From AR5 sp041499965 (lineage in GTDB: Bacteria > Methylomirabilota > Methylomirabilia > Rokubacteriales > CSP1-6), in contig JBGQLG010000008.1 of NCBI GenBank assembly GCA_041499965.1, positions 1 to 64,000 of the forward strand: a stretch of 64,000 nt of DNA, given 5' to 3'. Of this stretch, positions 26,288 through 34,854 are shown one piece after another. Below the pieces are notes generated by a model. The model made no database searches. It worked only from the letters and a program-made list of their open reading frames with translations, and had not been told where the DNA came from. A program made the position numbers and the translations under genes. Position 1 is the first letter of the stretch. Each line of letters opens with the position of its first letter.

Positions 26288-26835
26288 TGGCCCAGGTCTA
26301 CCTCTCGCTCGGCTCGAATCTCGGCGACCGCCTGGCGCTGTTGCGCGCCGCCGTCGAGCGCCTGCAGGCCGCCGGCCTGGCGCTGGTGGCCGCCTCGCCC
26401 CTGTACGAATCGGAGCCGTGGGAGGTCGAGCCGGGCCGGACGGAGCGCGAGCGGCCGTGGTATCTCAACTGCGTCGTCGCCGTCGAGACGACGCTGCCGC
26501 CGCGCACGCTGCTGCAGCGACTGCAGGCGATCGAGGGCGCGCTCGGCCGCACACGCGCGCTCGCCCAGACGCCCGAGGCGCGGCGGTTCGAGCCGCGCAC
26601 GCTGGACATCGACATCCTGTTCTACGAGGACCAGGTGATCAGCGTCCCCGACGACCTGCACATCCCGCACCTGCTCGCCGCCGAGCGCGCGTTCGTGCTC
26701 CGCCCGCTGGCCGACATCGCGCCCGATCTCACCCACCCCACGCTCTATCGGCCCGTACGCGAGCTGCTGGAGGCCCTCGCCGACGAGCACGAGGTGCGGC
26801 GGGGCGCCTACCCGGCGCGCTGGCTCGAGGGCTGA
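26287..26835 (+). CDS. folK: 2-amino-4-hydroxy-6-hydroxymethyldihydropteridine pyrophosphokinase
   Basis: The 182-residue kinase pyrophosphorylates the FolB product. Family motifs are VYLSLGSNLGDR at 4-15, the ESEPWEVE loop and the metal-binding RRFEPRTLDIDILFY (the two aspartates of DxD). The C-terminus includes IPHLLAAERAFVLRPLADIAPD. The length is slightly above the common 160. The start ATG overlaps folB by one base. Confidence 0.94.
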   Translation: MAQVYLSLGSNLGDRLALLRAAVERLQAAGLALVAASPLYESEPWEVEPGRTERERPWYLNCVVAVETTLPPRTLLQRLQAIEGALGRTRALAQTPEARRFEPRTLDIDILFYEDQVISVPDDLHIPHLLAAERAFVLRPLADIAPDLTHPTLYRPVRELLEALADEHEVRRGAYPARWLEG

Positions 26836-26838
26836 GGG

Positions 26839-27351
26839 ATGGCCGATCTCGAGTTCGAGCGCCAGGCCCTCGCGCACATCGACGCGCTCTACAACTTCGC
26901 CATGTACCTGACCAAGCGGCCCCCCGATGCCGACGACCTGGTCCAGGAGACCTATCTCCGGGCGTTCCGGTTCTCCCATCGGTTCCAGCCGGGAACCCAT
27001 CTCCGAGCCTGGTTGTTTCAGATCCTGAGAAACACGTTCCTGACGTTCTATCGGGTCCGCGAGCGGGAGTCGCCGATCGCCGAGGACGGCGTCCCCGAGT
27101 GGGACGTCCCGATGTTCCATCACGCCCCGGAGAACGACGGGACCGCGATGGAAGCCCACACCGATCTCGAGCGGGCCATGCGCCACCTGCCGGAGGAGTT
27201 CCGCACGGTGCTCCTGCTCGCCGAGGTCGAGGGCCTCCCCTTGGAGGAGGTAGCCCGGGTGATGGCCTGCCCGGTCGGTACGGTGAAGTCGCGGATCTTT
27301 CGGGCCAAGGAACGGTTGCGCGGCCTCCTCCGCGACTACGAGACCAAATGA
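26839..27351 (+). CDS. ECF-family RNA polymerase sigma factor
   Basis: The 170-residue sigma-70-like factor has region 2 at about 8-75 (YNFAMYLTKRPPDADDLVQETYLRAF and a LRAWLFQILRNTF helix) and region 4 at about 115-165 (LPEEFRTVLLLAEVEGL, then the helix-turn-helix VARVMACPVGTVKSRIFRAK). Regions 1 and 3 are absent, as in ECF factors. The next gene, overlapping by four bases, encodes a probable membrane anti-sigma factor, so activity is likely controlled by an envelope signal. It starts three bases after folK, but has no functional link to folate. Confidence 0.9.
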   Translation: MADLEFERQALAHIDALYNFAMYLTKRPPDADDLVQETYLRAFRFSHRFQPGTHLRAWLFQILRNTFLTFYRVRERESPIAEDGVPEWDVPMFHHAPENDGTAMEAHTDLERAMRHLPEEFRTVLLLAEVEGLPLEEVARVMACPVGTVKSRIFRAKERLRGLLRDYETK

Positions 27352-28052
27352 GCGATCGCTTCGACGAGTCCTCCGACGAAACGCTGGGCCGCCGGCTGTC
27401 CGGCGAGCTCCGGCGCTACACCGCGCCTCCGCGCCTGCGGGTGACGATCCTCGACGCGGCCTCGCCGCCGCGCCGGCGCCCGGCCTGGCTGGCCCCGCTG
27501 CTGGCCGCGGCCGCCACCACCATGCTGGTGGCGCTCGTCGTCCTGCCGGTGCTGCCGCGCGTCGTGCCGGCCGACCCGGTCGACCGCTACATGCGGGCCG
27601 TGGTGAGCGAGCACGCGCGCACGCTCATGTGGGGCGCCCGGCACAGCGAGATCCTGCCGGCGGCGCTGCCCTGGCTCACGCAGGAGTCGGGCATCGCGCT
27701 GCCCCAGGTGTTCGTGGGCGACGAGCGGCTGGAGTTCGTCGCCGCCGAGCCGGTCTATCTCGAGCGCCAGCGTGGCGTCGCCATCCACTACCGCGACGTC
27801 GACGGCCACATGCTCACCTACATCGCCTTGCCGGCTGCCGCCGGCCTGACGATCCCCGAACCCAACCGCGTGCAGATCGGTCGCTGGCGGCCGGCGTTGC
27901 TGCGCGACAGCGGGTTCGCGGCGTGGGTGTGGAAGCAGAAAGACGTCGCGTGCTTCCTCATCTCGGACATGGTCTCGGCGGATGACGTCGAGACGTTCAA
28001 GGAATACTTCGCGCGCGTCCGCGCAACGACCGAACCCGTTCCCGCCTACTAG
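27348..28052 (+). CDS. Probable membrane anti-sigma factor
   Basis: The 234-residue protein has a cytoplasmic N-terminal part (1-45), one membrane segment (about 46-70) and an extracytoplasmic domain of about 160 residues with no recognised family. Gene position, directly coupled (ATGA) to an ECF sigma gene, and topology fit an anti-sigma factor. The zinc anti-sigma motif H-x3-C-x2-C is absent, and the N-terminal part is short. The outer domain (VDRYMRAVVSEHARTL, later FAAWVWKQKDVACFLISDMV) resembles those of putative anti-sigma proteins described only as hypothetical. It is followed by inverted repeat E. Confidence 0.6.
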   Translation: MSDRFDESSDETLGRRLSGELRRYTAPPRLRVTILDAASPPRRRPAWLAPLLAAAATTMLVALVVLPVLPRVVPADPVDRYMRAVVSEHARTLMWGARHSEILPAALPWLTQESGIALPQVFVGDERLEFVAAEPVYLERQRGVAIHYRDVDGHMLTYIALPAAAGLTIPEPNRVQIGRWRPALLRDSGFAAWVWKQKDVACFLISDMVSADDVETFKEYFARVRATTEPVPAY

Positions 28053-28075
28053 CTCGTTCTCCAGGCCACCGCTCC

Positions 28076-28305
28076 GCGTCGCCGGCTCGGGCGTGGGCGG
28101 CGCGCGTGGCGCGGGGCCTGGCCGGCTCGCCACTGCCCCTCGTCCTCGCGGCCAGCCTTGCGTTGCGCGGGCGGGTTGATCGATCCGCGTACTCCGAGCG
28201 CGACCCTCCACGCGTTTCGCGGTGCGGCCTACGGCTGCGGGCGAGAGGCAATGGCTCGCCCGCCACCCGCGCCACGCGCGCCGCCCATGCCCGGGCCGGC
28301 GACGC
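28076..28305. repeat. Inverted repeat E (40-bp arms)
   Basis: Arms at 28076-28115 and 28266-28305 are reverse complements over 40 bases with two mismatches. The similarity continues more weakly for about 25 bases inwards after a 3-base gap. The shared C-rich core of repeats A-C is not present. It lies between the convergent anti-sigma gene and kdsC, so it sits at the ends of both transcripts. In the rest of the gap (28306-28477) I see no gene, tRNA or clear signal. Confidence 0.7.
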
Positions 28306-28477
28306 GGGCGCTCGCGTGTCGTCGGCGATCATGGAGCGACCCAGGCTCGAATCGACCGGCCGGCGGCGTTGGACCCTTCGGCGTCGGCCGGGACGGCGCT
28401 CTACTTTGGCGTCGGCGCCGGTGTTGCTGCGTGCCGCGGCCGTGAAGGCGCCGGGCTACGTTCGGCGCGGCCCTGCG

Positions 28478-28981
28478 TTACTTGCGGGGGCGGCGGGCGG
28501 CGAGAATCAGGTTGCAGATTTCGCGGAGGGCGCCGTGGCCGGGTTTGGCGCGGGTGATGTAGGTGGCGGCGCGGCGGACCTCGGGGACGGCGTCAGCGAC
28601 GGCGACGGCCAGGCCGACGGCGCGCATCGCGGGGAGGTCGCCGAGGTCGTCGCCGACGTAGCAGACGGTCGTGGGGTCGAGGTGGTGGCGGGCGACGAGG
28701 TCGGCGATGGCCTGGGCCTTGTCGGTGACGTTCTGGTGGACCTCGGCGATGCCGAGGTCGCGCGCGCGGCGGGTGACGATGGTCGTCTGCTTGCGCGTGA
28801 CGATGGCGGTCAGCACGCCGGCCTCGCGCAGGAGCACGAGGCCCTGGCCGTCGCGGACGTCGAAGCGCTTGAGCTCGTCCCCGTTCTCGGTGTAGTAGAG
28901 ACCGCCGTCGGTGAGGACGCCGTCCACGTCGGTGACGAGCGCGCGGACGGCGGCCCAGCGCGGCCGGCGGGCGGGGCTCAC
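28478..28981 (-). CDS. kdsC: 3-deoxy-D-manno-octulosonate 8-phosphate phosphatase (KdsC-type HAD)
   Basis: The 167-residue HAD-superfamily phosphatase lacks a cap domain. Motif I is TDVDGVLTDGG with Asp18 and Asp20; KRFDVRDGQGL, VTRKQT and the late VCYVGDDLGDLPAM (motif IV) match KdsC. It removes phosphate from Kdo-8-P on the way to lipopolysaccharide Kdo; related phosphatases act on other nonulosonate or Kdn 9-phosphates, so with a pseudaminate pathway upstream an alternative substrate is possible. It starts with GTG in the stop of the ligase gene (GTGA) and ends the minus-strand surface-glycan locus. No kdsA or kdsB is nearby. Confidence 0.85.
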   Translation of the reverse strand: MSPARRPRWAAVRALVTDVDGVLTDGGLYYTENGDELKRFDVRDGQGLVLLREAGVLTAIVTRKQTTIVTRRARDLGIAEVHQNVTDKAQAIADLVARHHLDPTTVCYVGDDLGDLPAMRAVGLAVAVADAVPEVRRAATYITRAKPGHGALREICNLILAARRPRK

Positions 28982-30246
28982 GCGCCGGCCCCGCCCGGGC
29001 CGGGCCCGGGGTCGAGCGCGAACGGCAGCGCCATGAAGGCCAGGGCGACGAGCAGCACCTCGGTGTCGCCGAAGTTGTACTCGAAGAGCCCGCCGACGAG
29101 AAACGTCACGACGGCGGCCAGCGAGCCGAGCACGAGCGCGCGATCGGCCGCCGCCGCGGCCGGCAGCCGCCGCAGCACCGCGAGGCCGCGCGCGAGGCAC
29201 GCCACGAAGATCCACAGCCACGCCACCAGGCCGAGCACCCCGCGTTCGACCGTGATCTGCAGCGGCGTGTTGTGCAGGTGGCTGGTGGAGTGTCGCAGGG
29301 CCTCGGGGGTCGCCACGCTCGGGTAGACGCGCTTGACCTGGCCGGGCCCGATGCCCGTCAGTGGATGCTCGAGCACGAGCCGCCGGCCCGCGGCCAGCAT
29401 CGCCAGCCGGTCGCGGGTCGTGTCGTCAGCGGCGCTGCCGATCGTTCGCACGCGTGCGCCCACGCCGGGCAGGGCCACCAGCACCGCGGCGACCAGCAGC
29501 ACCAGCGCGATGGCGGCGACGACGCCGCGCCGGCCCAGGCCGGCCAGCGCGGCCAGCGCCCCCACCACGAAGCCGAGCCACGCTCCGCGCACGTAGGTGA
29601 GGGCCAGGGCGGCCCCGCTCACGAGCCAGACGGGGGCGAGCCACCACGCCTCCGCGCGCAGTCGGGCCAGCCGCGGCAGCGTCGCCGTCAGGGCCAGCGC
29701 CAGGATCCCCGCCAGCGTCATGTAGATGCTGTAGAAGCCGCGGGCGCGCGTGCACTTGCGCAGGAAGTTCTCCATCAGCGTCGTGCCGTGGGCGACGGCC
29801 TCGGGGCCCGGGCACGCGGCCACCTGCGCGATCCCGGCCACCGCCGCCCCGGCGAGGGCCAGGACCAGCCAGGTCGCGAAGCGCCGCGCCGTCGCGGCGT
29901 CCGGCAGCGCCGTGGCGATCACGAACAGCGCCGCCAGGTCCAGCAGGCCCTTGCAGGCGGCGAGGCTCTCCAGCGGGCGCGCGGAGGCCAGCGCGGCCAG
30001 CACGCTGCAGGCCGCAAAGGCCGCGACGGGCCCCAGCAGCGGCATTCGCAGCGCCACGCCCCGCCCCGTCCGCCACGCCAGCAGCAGCCACGCCGCCAGC
30101 GCCGCCAGCGTGATCTGACTCACCGAGATCGAGAACGCCAGCCCGAAGACCAGCGCCACCAGCAGGAACGTCCGCGTCGAATGCAGCCAATCCCACGCGC
30201 CGATAGCGACGCCCGGGCTCACACTGGCCGGACGCGTGGAACTCAC
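28978..30246 (-). CDS. O-antigen ligase / polymerase family membrane protein
   Basis: The 422-residue protein has about 11-12 membrane segments and the Wzy_C-type region (O-antigen ligase domain, about 190-340). The large periplasmic loop contains LEHPLTGIGPGQVKRVYP and SHLHNTPLQITVERG, the His/Arg-rich segment typical of WaaL ligases and Wzy polymerases. Ligase versus polymerase cannot be separated by sequence alone. The start is GTG at 30246 or an in-frame GTG at 30222. It lies just downstream of the sugar-phosphate transferase gene, across a strong hairpin, and overlaps kdsC by four bases. Confidence 0.8.
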   Translation of the reverse strand: MSSTRPASVSPGVAIGAWDWLHSTRTFLLVALVFGLAFSISVSQITLAALAAWLLLAWRTGRGVALRMPLLGPVAAFAACSVLAALASARPLESLAACKGLLDLAALFVIATALPDAATARRFATWLVLALAGAAVAGIAQVAACPGPEAVAHGTTLMENFLRKCTRARGFYSIYMTLAGILALALTATLPRLARLRAEAWWLAPVWLVSGAALALTYVRGAWLGFVVGALAALAGLGRRGVVAAIALVLLVAAVLVALPGVGARVRTIGSAADDTTRDRLAMLAAGRRLVLEHPLTGIGPGQVKRVYPSVATPEALRHSTSHLHNTPLQITVERGVLGLVAWLWIFVACLARGLAVLRRLPAAAAADRALVLGSLAAVVTFLVGGLFEYNFGDTEVLLVALAFMALPFALDPGPGPGGAGA

Positions 30247-30273
30247 GGCTGTCCGGCTCCGCCGGTGGGAGGC

Positions 30274-30304
30274 GTCGGGGGGAGCGGTGGTCGCTCCCCC
30301 CGAC
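30274..30304 (-). terminator. Perfect 13-bp stem-loop between sugar transferase and ligase genes
   Basis: GTCGGGGGGAGCG (30274-30286) and CGCTCCCCCCGAC (30292-30304) pair perfectly around a 5-base loop, and weaker pairing continues outward. It begins six bases beyond the stop of the sugar transferase gene (30311) and is 28 bases before the ligase start. There is no T-run, so it may attenuate rather than end transcription in this long operon. Confidence 0.5.
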
Positions 30305-30310
30305 CTCCAC

Positions 30311-31699
30311 CTAATACGCGTTGCGGTTGCGGAACCCGAGCCACAGGGTCCGGAGGAGGATCGAGAGATCGAAGGCCAGCGACCAGCGGGCGATGTATTC
30401 GAGGTCGTACTCGATGCGCTTCTCGATCGAGGTGTTGCCGCGCCAGCCGTTGATCTGGGCCCAGCCGGTGATCCCCGCTTTCATCTTGTGGCGCAGCATG
30501 TAGCCGGGCACGCGCCGGCGAAACTCCTCGACGAAGCTCGGGCGCTCGGGTCGCGGTCCCACCAGGCTCATGTCGCCGCGCAGCACGTTGACGAGCTGCG
30601 GCAGCTCGTCCAGGCTCCACGCGCGCAAGAAGGCGCCCACCCGCGTGCGGCGCGGGTCGTCGAGCACGGCCCACTGGGGACCGGACTCGGCCTCGGCGTC
30701 CCGGCGCATGGTGCGGAACTTCAGCATGCGGAAGCGGCGGCCGTCCAGTCCCATCCGCTCCTGCCGGAAGAGGATCGGCCGGCCCGAGGTCATCGCCACC
30801 GCGGCGGCGACGAAGGCCATCGGCAGCAGCGCCACCGCGAGGGCAGCGGTCCCGAGCACCAGGTCGAGCGAGCGCTTGAGCACGCGGTTCCAGCCGTAGA
30901 GCGGCGACTCGCGCAGGTGGATGAAGGCGATCGACTCGAACTCCTCCACCCCGCCCCGCAGCGAGGCCAGGTTGAGCAGGTCGGGCACGAAGTGGATGTC
31001 GACCGGCTCGTCGCCGATCTCGTTGAGCACCGTGCTCAGTCGCGGATACTCGCTGTGGGGCAGCGCGATGATCACGATGTCCACCTGCCGCGTGGTCAGC
31101 ACGGAGCGGATCTCCTCGATCCCGCCCAGCCAGCGTACCGGACTGCCCTCGCTCTCCTGCTTGTCGCTGAGCAGACCCAGGAGCTGAATGCCGGTGTCGG
31201 GGCGACGGCGCAGCACGCGCAGCACCTCGGCGGCCGGCTCGCCGCCGCCCACCACGACCGCGTAGCGCTGGTTGTAGCCGCGCCGGCGGGCGAATCGCAG
31301 GATCTCCCGAAAGGCCGCGCGGGAGAAGCTGACGCTCACGATCGACGCCACCCAGAACATGAGGATGACGAGCCGCGAGTAGTCGTAGCCGTGAAAGAGG
31401 AACGTCATGACGGCCACGAGGACGAGGACGCCGAGGGTGGAGGCCTTGGCGATGTCGAACCACTCGGACAGGTGCGAGCCCAGCCGGTTCGGCCGGTAGA
31501 GGTCGAACGTCTTGTAGGCGATGAACCACACGACGAGGATCGGCACGAGTTGCAGCGTGTAGTCCGAGAAGGGCGGGATGTCGCCGCGCCGGAACAGGCC
31601 GAAGCGCACGGCGTAGGCGCCGAGCCAGCACACCGCGATCAGCACGAGGTCGGTCGCCAGGGCCAGTTGCTCGAACAACCGCGAGTGGGCCTTCAGCAT
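30311..31699 (-). CDS. Polyprenyl-phosphate sugar phosphotransferase (WbaP/WcaJ type)
   Basis: The 462-residue enzyme starts glycan assembly by moving a sugar-1-phosphate from a UDP-sugar to undecaprenyl phosphate. The N-terminal four membrane helices (about 10-120) are followed by a Rossmann-like domain (YAVVVGGGEPAAEVLRVLRR near 145-165) and the C-terminal bacterial sugar transferase domain (about 270-462). Catalytic-domain hallmarks are KRSLDLVLG, KFRTM, SLDELPQLVNVLRGDMSLVGPRPE and the final ITGWAQINGWRGNTS. The start ATG at 31699 gives MLKAHSRLF and overlaps the upstream glycosyltransferase gene by seven bases. The sugar is probably glucose or galactose, by family. Confidence 0.92.
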   Translation of the reverse strand: MLKAHSRLFEQLALATDLVLIAVCWLGAYAVRFGLFRRGDIPPFSDYTLQLVPILVVWFIAYKTFDLYRPNRLGSHLSEWFDIAKASTLGVLVLVAVMTFLFHGYDYSRLVILMFWVASIVSVSFSRAAFREILRFARRRGYNQRYAVVVGGGEPAAEVLRVLRRRPDTGIQLLGLLSDKQESEGSPVRWLGGIEEIRSVLTTRQVDIVIIALPHSEYPRLSTVLNEIGDEPVDIHFVPDLLNLASLRGGVEEFESIAFIHLRESPLYGWNRVLKRSLDLVLGTAALAVALLPMAFVAAAVAMTSGRPILFRQERMGLDGRRFRMLKFRTMRRDAEAESGPQWAVLDDPRRTRVGAFLRAWSLDELPQLVNVLRGDMSLVGPRPERPSFVEEFRRRVPGYMLRHKMKAGITGWAQINGWRGNTSIEKRIEYDLEYIARWSLAFDLSILLRTLWLGFRNRNAY

Positions 31700-32937
31700 G
31701 CCGCCCCCGCCTGGAACGCCCGCCAGCGCTCCTGCACGAACTCGCCCAGGCGGCGCGCGAAGCGCGGCCGGTCGAACTGCGCGGCCCGCGCGCGCAGGGC
31801 CCGGGGCTCGAAGCGGCCGGCGCTGGCCTCGAACGTGGTGATCGCCGCGGCCAGCGCGTCCACCGTCGGCTCGGGGAAGAAGACGGCGGTCGGCGGCTCG
31901 GAGCCGTCGAGGCCGATCATCGTCTCCAGCGCGCCGCCGCGGGCCAGCGCGATGGTGGGGCGTCCGGCGGCCGCCGCCTCCAGCGGCACGATGCCGTAGT
32001 CCTCCACCGAGGGGAAGAGCACCGCCCGGCAGCGCGCGTAGAGCTCGGCCACCTCGGCGTCGGGGCGCCAGCCCAGGAACGTCACGCCCGGCCCGGCCAG
32101 CGCGCGCAGCCGCGCCTCCTGGGACCCGGTGCCGACCACGACGAGCCGGCGGCCGAGCCGGCCGGCCGCCGCCACCGCGAGGTCCACGCGCTTGTAGGGC
32201 ACCAGCGCCGAGACCACCAGGTAGTAGTCGTCGACCGCCTCCGCGATGCAGAAGCGCGCCACGTCGACGGGCGGGTGGATGACCTGCGAGGCGCGGCCGT
32301 ACACGCGGCGGATGCGATCGGCGATGTGATGCGAGATCGCCACGAACGCGTCGACGCCCTGCGTGCGCCGGTCCCAGCGCCGGAGCGCGGCGGCCACCGG
32401 CGGCAGCGCGGCCCGCGTGAGCCAGCCGGCGCCCTGCGTGTAGTCGGCTTCCAGGTCCCACACGTAGCGCATCGGCGTGAAACAGTAGCAGAGGTGCAGC
32501 GCGCCGGCCGGAACGCGGACCGCCTTGGCCACGCAGTGGCTCAGCGACAGCACGAGGTCGTAGCCGTCCAGCGCCAGCCCGCGCACGGCGGCCGGGAACA
32601 GCGGCAGGTAGTAACGGTAGCGCGTCGCGGCCCCGGGCAACCGCTGCACGAACGAGGTGACGATGCGTCGGCGCTCGATCACCGGGCTCACGCTGCCGGG
32701 GACGTGCAGGAGCGTGAAGAGCGGCGCGTCGGGAAACAGCTCGCAGGCGACCTCCAGGCAGCGCTCACCGCCCCGCATGCCGGTGAGCCAGTCGTGCACC
32801 AGGGCCACGCGGGGCCCGGCCGACGCCGACGATCGGCCGCCGGGCTCGCTCAGCGCGAGCGCAGGGGGAGGCGCGGTCGCCAATTCCCGAGGAGGTCGAC
32901 GAGCGTCTGGTACTCGGCGAGGTGCATCGCCGGCCAT
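31693..32937 (-). CDS. Family 4 glycosyltransferase
   Basis: The GT-B glycosyltransferase begins its fold at RVALVHDWLTGMRGGERCLE. The acceptor-side domain contains LCYCFTPMRYVWDL, and the donor domain has YYLVVSALVPYKRVDLAV, GWRPDAEVAELYARCRAVLFPSVEDYGI and the E-x7-E-like EDYGIVPLEAAAAGRPTIA motif of retaining GT4 enzymes. The start is uncertain: the ATG at 32937 (414 residues) gives a 43-residue Pro/Arg/Ala-rich leader not typical of the family, and a GTG just before ALVHDWL is possible. The gene begins four bases after the next glycosyltransferase gene. Its WcaC/mannosyl-like sequence is suggestive only; donor sugar unknown. Confidence 0.85.
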   Translation of the reverse strand: MAGDAPRRVPDARRPPRELATAPPPALALSEPGGRSSASAGPRVALVHDWLTGMRGGERCLEVACELFPDAPLFTLLHVPGSVSPVIERRRIVTSFVQRLPGAATRYRYYLPLFPAAVRGLALDGYDLVLSLSHCVAKAVRVPAGALHLCYCFTPMRYVWDLEADYTQGAGWLTRAALPPVAAALRRWDRRTQGVDAFVAISHHIADRIRRVYGRASQVIHPPVDVARFCIAEAVDDYYLVVSALVPYKRVDLAVAAAGRLGRRLVVVGTGSQEARLRALAGPGVTFLGWRPDAEVAELYARCRAVLFPSVEDYGIVPLEAAAAGRPTIALARGGALETMIGLDGSEPPTAVFFPEPTVDALAAAITTFEASAGRFEPRALRARAAQFDRPRFARRLGEFVQERWRAFQAGAAC

Positions 32938-32941
32938 ACTA

Positions 32942-34048
32942 CTACACCCCCAGGACCTCCCTGTAGACGCCGTCCAGCGCCGCCAGCATGCCGCGGACGT
33001 CGAATTCGCTGCGGGCGCGCGTGCGATTCTCGGCGCCCAGCCGCGCGCGCAGGCCGGCGTCACCCAGCACCGCGGTCAGGGCCCCCGCGACGGCCTCGGG
33101 GGTGGCGGCCACCAGGCCGGCGGAGTCCTCGCCGAGCACCTCGCGGTGGGCGGAGATGTCGCTGGCGACGACCGGCAGGCCGAGCGCCATCGCCTCCACC
33201 ACCGCCAGCGGCAACCCCTCCTTGCGGGCCGGCGACGCGAACACGTCGAAGGCCGGGAACAGCCGCGCCGCCTCGGGCACTTCGCCGGCGAAGCGCACGC
33301 GCGCGGTGATCCTCAGCGCCGCGGCCAGCGCCCGCAGGCGCGCGGCCTCCGGCCCGTCACCGATGAGCGCGAGCGTGACGGCCGGCGCCAGCGCCGCCGC
33401 GCGCAGGAGCACGTCGAGTCGCTTGACCTCGTCCAGGCGCGCCGCGCAGCCCACCACGGCCCCGGCCGCGCCGAGGCCGAGCGCCTCGCGCGCCTCGCCG
33501 CGGGTGAGCGCGGCGGCGGTGAGGCGGGCCACGTCGACGCCGTTGAGGATCACGCGGCTCTGGCCGGCGGTGAACAGGCCGAGCGCGAGCCCCTCGCGCT
33601 CCTGCGCGCGCGAGACGTTGACGACGATGCGCGTGGCGGCCGACAGCCGGCGCTCCAGCGCCAGGTAGGCGACGCGGGCCGGCGCCGGGTAGCGCTCGTA
33701 GTGGATCCCGTGCAGGGTGTGGACGGCCGGGACGCCGGCCAGCCGGGCACCGATCCGCCCGTGGACGCCGGCGCCCTTGCCGTGGGAGTGCACCAGGCGC
33801 ACGCCGCGCGCGCGGATCAGCCGGACGAGGCGCAGGAGCGTGCGCGGATCGAGGCGGTCCGTGCGCAGCATCTCGGTCTCCACGCCGGCCGCCCGGAACT
33901 GCTCGAACAGGGGACCGTCGGCCGGCCCGGCCACGATCGAGCGCCAGCCGTGCGCGCGCAGGCCGCGCGCTACGGCCAAGACGTGCTGCGGCCCGCCGCC
34001 GGCCCGGGTGGAGACCAGGAGCTGCAGGACCGGGATCGGCTCCGTCAC
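32942..34048 (-). CDS. Family 4 glycosyltransferase
   Basis: This 368-residue GT-B enzyme opens with PVLQLLVSTRAGGGPQHVLAV and has an N-terminal acceptor domain with LVHSHGKGAGVHGRIGARLAG. The donor domain includes VILNGVDVARL, GCAARLDEVKRLDVLL, ALIGDGPEAARL and FASPARKEGLPLAVVEAMALG with the paired glutamates of GT4. The start is GTG at 34048 in a 4-base overlap with the next gene. It probably adds one sugar of the repeat unit; donor and linkage cannot be assigned. Confidence 0.87.
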   Translation of the reverse strand: MTEPIPVLQLLVSTRAGGGPQHVLAVARGLRAHGWRSIVAGPADGPLFEQFRAAGVETEMLRTDRLDPRTLLRLVRLIRARGVRLVHSHGKGAGVHGRIGARLAGVPAVHTLHGIHYERYPAPARVAYLALERRLSAATRIVVNVSRAQEREGLALGLFTAGQSRVILNGVDVARLTAAALTRGEAREALGLGAAGAVVGCAARLDEVKRLDVLLRAAALAPAVTLALIGDGPEAARLRALAAALRITARVRFAGEVPEAARLFPAFDVFASPARKEGLPLAVVEAMALGLPVVASDISAHREVLGEDSAGLVAATPEAVAGALTAVLGDAGLRARLGAENRTRARSEFDVRGMLAALDGVYREVLGV

Positions 34049-34854
34049 GCGCGCGATCCGGCCACCGCCGCGCGCACGGCGCGCCGCAGCGGCCGCGGCA
34101 GCGCCAGCGCCAGCATCGGCCGCAGCGCGAACAGCGCGCACCACGGGGGATAGGCGCCGCGCGCCACCGCGCGCCAGCGTACGCGCGCCTCCGTGCGCAG
34201 ACGGTCCTCCTCGCGCTCGACCGAGACGCGCCCCGCGCCGAGCCGTCGCTCCACCAGCACCTCGGAGAGGTTGGCCAGCCGCGTGAGGCCGGCCAGCCGC
34301 ATCCACAGCTCGTAGTCCTGGGCGACCGCCAGCGTCTCGTCGTAGCCGCCGGCGCGCGCCAGCAGGGCCCGGCGCAGCATCACGGAGGAGTGCACGAACG
34401 GGTTGGCGCGGATCAGCGCGCGGCGGAGCGCGGCGTCGTCCACCGGAGGCCGGACGACGCGCACCGCGACGCCGCCGCCGTCGACCTCGCGGGCGGCGGT
34501 GCCGAGCAGCCCCACCTCGGGGTGCGCGGCCAGGAAGGCGCGCTGCCGCGCGAGGCGCTCCGGCAGCGCCGTGTCGTCGGCGTCGAGCCGGGCGACGAGA
34601 TCGGCGCGGGCGACGCCGAGGGCCCGGTTGAGCGCGCGCGTGAGCCCGGTGCGCGACTGGCGCTCCAGGCGCAGTCGCGGATCGGTGACGGCCGCGAGCA
34701 GGCCGGGCGTGGCGTCGGTGGAGCCGTCGTCGACGACGATCAGCTCGAGGTCCCCGTCGGTCTGGGCGAGCACGCTGGCCACCGCCTGGGCGATCCAGGG
34801 GGCGCCGTTGTACACGGACATCAGCACGGAGACGGCCGGGGTGGGCCCGCTCAC
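34045..34854 (-). CDS. Family 2 glycosyltransferase
   Basis: The 269-residue GT-A enzyme has the nucleotide-sugar fold of GT2: VSVLMSVYNGAPWIAQAVAS at 9-28, VVDDGSTDATPG, the metal-binding DADD (ARLDADDTALP) and PFVHSSVMLRR with later QDYELWMRLA (the ED/QD catalytic-base region). No membrane segments are obvious except a hydrophobic C-terminal patch. It is coupled by 4-base overlaps on both sides. Confidence 0.87.
   Translation of the reverse strand: MSGPTPAVSVLMSVYNGAPWIAQAVASVLAQTDGDLELIVVDDGSTDATPGLLAAVTDPRLRLERQSRTGLTRALNRALGVARADLVARLDADDTALPERLARQRAFLAAHPEVGLLGTAAREVDGGGVAVRVVRPPVDDAALRRALIRANPFVHSSVMLRRALLARAGGYDETLAVAQDYELWMRLAGLTRLANLSEVLVERRLGAGRVSVEREEDRLRTEARVRWRAVARGAYPPWCALFALRPMLALALPRPLRRAVRAAVAGSRA

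Noticed and set aside
28306..28477. Possible tRNA-like GCTCGAATC motif
   Set aside because: No acceptor stem or anticodon arm can be drawn around it.
29272..30453. 393-codon plus-strand frame over the ligase gene
   Set aside because: Arg/Gln/Pro-rich antisense product; the minus strand encodes a clear O-antigen ligase.
32850..32927. Small minus-strand ORF (25 codons) before a GT4 gene
   Set aside because: It overlaps the proposed glycosyltransferase leader in another frame and has no Shine-Dalgarno sequence; chance cannot be excluded. It does make the leader of that gene less certain.
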